Below, piece after piece: positions 57,353-64,000 of a stretch of DNA of 64,000 nt. Every line of letters begins with the position of its first letter. The first letter of the stretch is position 1. A model generated the notes under the pieces. The model searched no databases and was not told the DNA's origin. It saw nothing but the letters and a program-made list of their open reading frames with translations. The position numbers and the translations under genes are program-made. The stretch comes from Apodospora peruviana (taxonomy: Eukaryota > Ascomycota > Sordariomycetes > Sordariales > Lasiosphaeriaceae), in contig JAUEDM010000004.1 in the NCBI GenBank assembly GCA_033439685.1, positions 4,340,001 through 4,404,000 of the forward strand, in the 5' to 3' direction.

Positions 57353-59701
57353 CTGAATGACGTTCTCGGTGTGGTGTTGTCTTGAGCCTCAGTTGAGCCT
57401 CAATGGTAGTTTGTCGTTGTGTGAGAATTCAGCCTCGCTGCCGTGTTCCGTTTTGTCGGTTCACTATGTGCTGTGGCTTTTGTGCTGTACTGCGGCGGCG
57501 GGATGAAATTGGCTAAACCGAACCCGTCGTCTTCTTCTGAAGAGGCGACCGGCTGTGTTTGGTTTTGATTGCAATGTCGTCAGAGTTTGTGTGTCGTTTG
57601 ACTTGAGGCTGTTCGTGGGAATGTGGAGGGAAGGCAAAGGAAAAGGAAGAATGGAAGGAGGCTGTGTAGGTACGGAATGACTGATATATATCAGCCGTAG
57701 GTTGTTGGCTGGCTGGCTTGTAGGCAAAAGGAGTTCTAGTGTAACGAGATAGATATAAGAATGTGATCTCTTCCACCGTGATCTTGTTTTTGTTTCTGAT
57801 CTTCTTTTGTTTGTTGATTTTATCAAGTCTGCCGGTTCAGTTCACGACAACTACGCTTTCGAATGACACGCCGTCCTTGTCAACATGGATTAACGACGGT
57901 AGAAAAAGAAAAGGAGAAGGGATGTGGGATGAGAGTAATGGGCTGCCATCGAAAACGTTACCTCTCTCGAGGATGAGTAACCCGGACGGGTGTTGTGGTG
58001 GAACGATGACCGACCGACTTGCGACTTGCGACAATAATGAACTGGCCACAGGAAGGAAGGATAGACACGGGCATGGTATTCGAGAGGAATTCGACTCGGT
58101 ATCAATCATACGGTGGCAGCAAACGCAGCAAACGCAACAAACGTCACAAAAAGGGGACAGAGCAGGAAAGGTGGCTGAGGATCCAATGAAAGGGGCACCT
58201 GGAGGATACATCGACAACTGGGAAAAGGAATAAGAGTGTTGCTGGGCGAATTGCAACGAATAAAGTCGGCGGGAGGTGGAAAATGTGACAGAATAGAGGT
58301 GAGTTATACAACGTCGAGACCCTGTTATTGACTACCACTCTAGGATCAACGAAACTGTTGGCTTGAACAACTGCAGGACACATGAAAGAAGAAACAAAAA
58401 AGAAGGAAGTGGAGAAAAGGAAAACAATGTGCTGAGAAGAAGGGGGATAAAAAGGTGCTGACAATAAATACCCAAATCGTAACAAATCAGGGTCGACAAC
58501 AACATCACCGCGTTAATTCCGTCGGACGTTGTCGTTGTCCAGCAAGCAAGTTCTGGCAGCCCTTTACCACCATAATCAAGCAGAGGGATACCCGTTCAGT
58601 GGGTTGAGTTGGGTTTATCGATATATCGGACTGACTGACAGCCATCTCGAAAGGAGCTCAAGCTGAGGTTACCGTTGCCAAGGAGGGGACCTTCTTTACT
58701 CTCTATTGGCGCCTTTTGTTCCTAAACAGAAACTCTTTCCCCCCTTTCACTCTTCAATATCGAGTCCGGTGTCCTTGAGTTTTACGGCTTGGTGTTGACT
58801 GGGGGTTAGGTACTATCCCAAGCGCAATAGCACGTTATCTGGCGCGGGCAAGCCAAGCTCGATGCCCTTTGGGAAAGAAGGATACAATGCGGCTTCGGCT
58901 TTTTACCGTAAATTCTCTTCGGGAAACTGCCGTTACGAATCAAGGCGTGCACATTCACGAACAGTATCTGCTGAGTTTCGTCACCTCTGTCACATCAACC
59001 TGTATCCGGAAACAAAACAAGCCGGTAGGATCGCGAGTATAACCCTGGATTGGTATACTCCGTAAGCATAACGCAATTGTCACAAGAGAAGTCTCACATG
59101 GTTTACACAAGGTCCTCCTCTCCCCTCTACCAAGACAACAGTTTCCCGTAGTCGACCACAAGAAGCAGGTAGACGCTATGATGAAATGACACATATGAGC
59201 TTTAGATAGTATCAGCTTCAGCGTGAAAAAAGAAGTGACAATCACAATTCCGATGTTTCGTAACATTCGTCAACATTATTTCCAAAACAGAGCAAAATAT
59301 CAACCGAGATCAGTCCGACTTGTTCAGGTGAACAGTCATGAAATGGGAATTGTTACTTTTCATCCTATTACTGTTGGACAACACTACCTAAGGTATCCCC
59401 ATCCCTAAGGAATGGTTTACAAGGTGCAGAGAGAATCAGATCATGCAGGGGGAAAATTGGACACGCTTTCTATTATTCTTGCCTGCCTAAACGCTCACAC
59501 GGAAATTTTATATATCGATCATTGTTAGAAGGAAAACAAACACAAGAGAGAGTGTAGAAAGAATATAAGTATGGTATGGAGTATTAGGGAAAATAGGAAA
59601 GGATATATCATCATCCATCATCAGTGTCCATTGCCGCCGTAAAGGGAAGGGGATAGGAATTCTTATATAAGAGACAAAAGAAACGACAGGTATATGGTGT
59701 G

Positions 59702-61508
59702 CTAGCCTGCCCACTGGACACTACTGAATGGTTCGGAATAGGTAGTGTGTGAGACGAGCCCCATCTCAGGCGCCGAGCTGCTGCGCTGCCGCTCCTCGAC
59801 GACAGCGACACCCGGCTTATCCAGGTCAGGGAATATCAGGGGGTGGATGATTGTTCCCTCTGGAAGGGCCGGCAGATCGAGGTTAAGTGCGCTTGCAATG
59901 ATCTTCCGGAAGGGTGCGATGGTGGAGAGCGGCACGTTCGGACCGTTGTTGAGGCGGGTGGTGGTCATGCGCAGTTCGGAGGTCTCGCGTACCTGGTACA
60001 AGAAACGACGGAGCAAGGTTTGCGGATCCGTGGAGTTGAGGATGCTCGCCTTGCGACGGATGCATTGGATTGTTGCGGCCGCGTTATAATAGTTGTCGGC
60101 CCCAGCCTCGACGGTGGGATTGGTGGCCATGATCATGCAGACAACGGTGGTCAGGAGAGAGGAAGCAGGGATGCCCAGTTGTTCCACAGTGTGCTCCGAC
60201 CAGCTTGTGGATGGATACCGAAACGGGTTCTGTATCCAGGTAATCCAAGTACGCCAGAGTGAGCAAAGGACCTTGTAAGTGGTCTGAAGCTCATCACCAT
60301 CATTAATGCCCACCGTCCAAATATCTTCAGGGATGGCCGGAGTCTGTTCCAACACCTCAATACACCACCCCACACACTCGCGCAAGCAGGGGATCTTGGA
60401 AAGGAGTTGGGTGTCTTCCCCACGGGGCCGGTCGAGGAGGCCATCGGCAAAAGCTGGTTGCTGGTCAAGAAATTGCCTCAGGATCTTGTCGACATCAAGG
60501 CCTGGATCGGTCTCCGTAAAGAAGTCTCCACCATCATCTTCGTTGTATCGCAAACCAGCATAGTCGACATGCAAGTACAGCGGTATATCCAATGCCGGGC
60601 TCCGTAGTTTCAGTGTCTTTGTGAATTCTGAGCTCCTAGGGTCGATGGGGCCATTGGGTTCGATCAGCTTCTCGGCGTATTGATCGAGGGCATTTAGGGA
60701 ATTCTCCGGCCGATCGTATGAGTGTGCCGTTAGAGCATCATCGAAAAACTCGTCCCATGTGCCCGGCTCTGCCACCGACTCCTGTACTACGTTCGCTGCA
60801 AGTTCGATGATATCTTGCGCCTCTTTAAACTGTGTATTGGTCTGGGCCGTACTCACACAGGCATGGGCAAGGGCCAGGTCAGGGCTGTTTTGACGACAGA
60901 GTTCTCGGAAGAGAGCGGCGTAGATCTGAAAGGCAGACTGCTGGTCTCCAGAAGCAGCGAGCATGTCTGCTAGGAGACGGTACCAGATTTCGGCGTTTGG
61001 GGCGTCAAGGTTGAGAACATAGGGCTCGATAATTGGATATTGGTCCATGCATGGTTGTACTACCGGTTTGTCTCGGCCGCGCGGAGGAAGTGGTATGCTG
61101 TGGAATGACTGCTCTTCCGACTTTACCGCTGGCGTCAAGCTTCCATCATCTTCCGGGTTGTCAGGGGACGGTGCTCGTTTCGGTTTGCGTGGTCTGTTGC
61201 TACTTTCGCCGTTTTTGTATTTCTTGACCGCCCATTTGGTCCCGATGCGATGGATATATTGTCTCTTGCTGCAGACGCAAAGTTAGCTCGCTGTAACAAC
61301 TTTTGCAAGGGAAAGGTACATACGTCGCCACGAAGCCATGTTTCTGTGCCATATACTTCATCACGTCCTCGAGGGTTTTGCCCTTATCCTTGTACTCCCT
61401 CAGAATGGTAGCTTTGTGGCTCTCCCAGACCTCATCCTGAATACGTGGTGCGTTTATCTGGGCATTGTTGACAAAAGACCAATCTTTGTTCCTTGGTGAA
61501 TCGGTCAT
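59702..61508 (-). CDS. Clr5-domain protein
   Basis: Exons 61508-61324 and 61268-59702, with a 55-nt phase-2 intron (GTATGT..CTGCAG), give 583 aa. Residues about 20-80, PRIQDEVWESHKATILREYKDKGKTLEDVMKYMAQKHGFVAT then KRQYIHRIGTKWAVKKYKN, form a Clr5 domain. This is a fungal N-terminal helical domain named after fission yeast Clr5 and often found in putative DNA-binding or chromatin proteins. The rest is helical, with tetratricopeptide-like spacing (WYRLLADMLAASGDQQSAFQIYAALFREL) and no catalytic motif. A basic RPRKPKRAPSP segment follows the domain and could be a nuclear signal. The domain call is firm; function is unknown. Confidence 0.85.
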
Positions 61509-62180
61509 TGTGACAATCCCCCAAGCGTCTTGGTCCCTCGAAAACTACACGGGTGTCCAGAAAACTTCCGATCGGCTTGTACAGCAGCTTTAATTTGTAC
61601 TCGTGTCATATTTGAAGATAAGTCTTATGTTCGCGACGGCAGAGTGCCTGCAGATGGTATTTTGGCCTTCGGAGCCTGGGTCGCGGACTACCATGTCTGC
61701 CCTGTGAAGAAAGACCTATACGCCTAGCATACCGCCTTGCAGCGATTCCCAATCCGGTAACTGGAAATTGGTTTGAGTGGACGACACATGCAGCCAGTGA
61801 AGCATCATGCCTCCAAGCTGCTGGCCCTGCGTCTCGCTAATGCAGTCGAAAAGGTGTGTGTGGTATGCCTCGCCTCAGCCTCTCTCATCACCGAGCCACC
61901 GAGGTTCAAATTTCTTGACTGAGCTTTTGGAATTTCCTGTACAGCATTCGCCTAACGCCATCGACAAAGGAGTGTCATGATCAGCTCCGGAAATGTGAAA
62001 TGGCATTTGGAAGAAAAGAACGGAGCTGGGAATCTTGACGCTGACAAGATGAGTTGAGTTTTCCCGTTGATAGTGACAGATGATGGCACGGATAGCTTAT
62101 AATATTGCGGCTCTTGCCCAGGTCTGGTTTGCAGTACGTATGTACTGCCTGGACCTCGACAACTTGGATACTTCCCTGAG

Positions 62181-62884
62181 ATGCCACCATTACAACAACC
62201 CATCGATTTCGCTGGAATTGGAGCCTGGGCAGACCCGGTACCCTTCACTATATGCCCAGGGAGGAAGGGTGAAGGTGAAAGAGTGCCGGTGCAGGACGGT
62301 CACTCACCGCTATCGGAGGCACTGTCGGTGTGCAGAGAAACCCCGTCGGTATCAGGACGACCATGCCTTGCGACTGATGAGGCGGGCACGATCAAGGCAA
62401 CCAAGGCCGAGCGGACGCCATCCAGAGTGATTGATGCCCAACCCGAGCCTAGGCCCAAGGCAAATTACCCATCAAGCGTCAAAGCTTTGCGGTTTGGTGA
62501 CTCTCAGAGCGAGCCCGCCGGATACAATCGTCTGGAACAACGGTCCTTTGGCGCTGCTTCCGTCAAAAGCATGGAGCAAGGCATAGCAAAGAAGCACGTC
62601 CAGAACGAACTGCGCGCGCTCTTTTCGGACTCCCTGGGTTAGTCAAGTCTTCCCAGCCTCCATGGTTCCAGATACTGACAACACATGTAGGCAAACATGA
62701 TTTATCAGGTACACAGCTGGGTGTTGCGACTTTGGGGATTTCGATGCCACCATTTCTGAGCATGCATGACTGGATCTGGGCTATCCCTTCCGATATTTTG
62801 GCGGTCTTGGGATACGACGACGGATTTGGAGATGTAAAATACCCAGATGGACCTTTCAGTGAAATGCAATATCTGGATATATGA
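62181..62884 (+). CDS. Unrecognised two-exon protein, 216 aa
   Basis: ATG 62181, exons 62181-62637 and 62691-62884. The 53-nt phase-1 intron has GTTAGT, a TACTGAC branch point and TGTAG, and joining restores an open frame across DSLG-KHDLSGTQLG. Without the intron the frame stops at once. The N-terminal part is Pro/Glu/Arg-rich and low in hydrophobic residues; the C-terminal 65 residues are hydrophobic and aromatic (MPPFLSMHDWIWAIPSDILAVLGYDDGFGDV). No signal peptide or family was recognised. Intron signals are the main support; an upstream exon cannot be excluded. It diverges from the Clr5 gene, with 670 nt between starts. Confidence 0.5.
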
Positions 62885-64000
62885 TGGTGTTGGGCGTAGC
62901 CTTGAACAGTACTCACCGGATTAGTATATAGCAGGAGTTCGTACATACCGGGGGGCTAATTGTGTATGGAGGCGTTGTAAGGGATGTGTCAAAGCTTGGA
63001 CAGATGGTCTTCCAGGTGGTAATACCGAGATGCAAGGTGTGGAGGACGTATATGAGACTATTGATAGCGTCGTTTCGTGCCGAGGAATTTCCCGCCGCGT
63101 GATCTGATCTGATAGGATGTCCCCGGAACCGAAGCCGAAGCAAAACGGCCGAAAGCCGGTGTGAGCTGTCGAAGGGCAGTTTTCGGTGTGGCAGGGTCGA
63201 TCTGATCGGCCACAAATGACACAACTTGGAAGCTGCAGCCCAGGTAATTTTTCTCTCCCTCTTGGCCTCTCGACTCTTCCTCACGGCCTTGTGCCTGCCC
63301 ATTTATCAATCTCGTCAACATATCAACCAGCGTGTGCCTGCCCCGCCGAGCCACCACTCCCGAGCGGGCAGGAAGGTGAGATCGAGCAGCAACCAATCCG
63401 CGCACTAATGCAGGAAATGGAATTCGCGTGTGACACTTGTTGAAGTGCACGTAGGTACTCTCAGCTGTAGTGTAGGTCCAGACCGTCCAGGACTCGACAT
63501 GGTTGGACACAGACTTGCCTTGGTCTGCCACAGCGGGATAGGTCCGCAGTTCGAAACATCGGGCCATATCACAGAGATGACAGGCGAGTCTTACCACACC
63601 AGCGGTATCTGTGAAGCGTACCTCCACGATCTTTTTGATGTGTTGAAGATATGCGGTCGATTCAGCGCGGGTAACGAACCAAACTATGACGACATAAATG
63701 GCTTCAAACCAATAAGAACCCTGACAGACCCTTGCAAACCCCGCTCGGCCTTCCGTATGGTTGCCTCGAGTTGATACCTCTGCAACTCCCCCATTTCACA
63801 TTTGCTGTCAGTTTTTCTACCTTAGTTTATGTTCAACGAATTAAGAGAGGCGCTGTTTATTCCCAACTGGAAATATAAACACAAAACAAGGGCAAGAGAG
63901 AGGCTCTGAGATGGGATAGTATCTCGTCCAAATGATCCCCAGGAAGGAACATAGAATAACTCGAGCAATGACGTACCAACGTCGGACTGGGAGCGACCCA
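62885..64000. other. Right end of window, no firm gene
   Basis: Overlapping open frames exist on both strands at 63058-63774, but none has a convincing ATG with splice structure or a known domain. A gene continuing beyond the window end cannot be ruled out. Confidence 0.4.

Larger units (their letters stand above)
46559..59701. other. 13 kb without a supportable protein gene, upstream of xlnR
   Basis: From the xlnR start codon to the stop of the Clr5 gene no open frame shows a recognisable domain, an ATG-plus-splice structure or sustained coding character. The proximal part must hold the xlnR promoter and leader. Base composition is mixed and not markedly AT-rich. Small features are a GGT/GAT microsatellite at about 52577-52612, a TAGCCTAGCCTAGTC direct-repeat tract at about 57321-57350 and a CAGCAAACGCAGCAAACGCAA repeat near 58117-58140. 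No tRNA with both A and B boxes was found by eye. Confidence 0.6.

Noticed and set aside
57837..58485. Minus-strand frames with a Cys-rich CDVCCVCCVCC stretch
   Set aside because: The Cys run comes from the CAGCAAACGCAACAAACG repeat read on the other strand, not a metal-binding motif.
63058..63627. 189-codon minus-strand frame
   Set aside because: Begins with GTG rather than ATG and shows no domain; overlaps an equally long plus-strand frame.

Overview
The window is nuclear DNA of a filamentous ascomycete, most likely a Sordariomycete. Protein-coding genes carry short introns of about 50-80 nt with GT..AG ends and CTAAC/CTGAC-like branch points. The gene families are Pezizomycotina-typical: an XlnR/XLR-1 cellulase-xylanase regulator, a GT69 CAP59-type mannosyltransferase, a Clr5-domain protein, a fungal SLATT protein and fungal-type dynamin and SLIP-GC-like GTPases. 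No bacterial operons, CRISPR arrays, rRNA genes or convincing tRNA genes were seen. Exon coordinates were worked out by hand from splice signals, reading phase and family conservation; unless noted, the joined exons give an uninterrupted frame.

Layout. 1-3.7 kb: repeat-rich, no firm gene. 3.98-5.57 kb (-): GT69 mannosyltransferase. 5.6-9.77 kb: gene-poor. 9.77-11.77 kb (+): hexose transporter. 12.43-14.94 kb (+): ABC-F ATPase. 15.38-16.31 kb (+): broken partial copy of a dynamin-like gene. 16.44-17.92 kb (-): lipid (DAG/sphingoid base) kinase-like protein. 18.54-20.68 kb (-): tRNA methyltransferase Trm1. 21.55-22.44 kb (+): SLATT membrane protein. 23.69-26.92 kb (-): Mtr10/transportin-3 karyopherin. 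27.59-28.05 kb (+): spliceosomal SmE. 28.31-29.09 kb (-): 5-formyltetrahydrofolate cyclo-ligase. 29.94-33.02 kb (+): OPT oligopeptide transporter. 34.29-37.15 kb (-): decayed SLIP-GC-like GTPase. 37.87-38.89 kb (+): cyclin-L-like protein. 39.34-41.64 kb (-): dynamin-like GTPase with one frameshift. 41.9-43.5 kb: AT-rich gap. 43.59-46.56 kb (-): XlnR/XLR-1. 46.6-59.7 kb: 13 kb without a supportable gene. 59.70-61.51 kb (-): Clr5-domain protein. 62.18-62.88 kb (+): two-exon hypothetical protein.

Most of the intact genes are housekeeping (tRNA modification, nuclear import, splicing, one-carbon metabolism) or nutrient acquisition (sugar and peptide transport, XlnR). The unusual component is a scattered set of large GTPase loci: a dynamin-like gene, a SLIP-GC-like gene and a promoter-plus-5'-end copy of the dynamin gene 25 kb away in inverted orientation. 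All three carry reading-frame damage, and a SLATT-type 2TM protein lies between them. This looks like birth-and-death evolution of accessory, possibly immunity-related, genes embedded among conserved genes. The immune role is inference.
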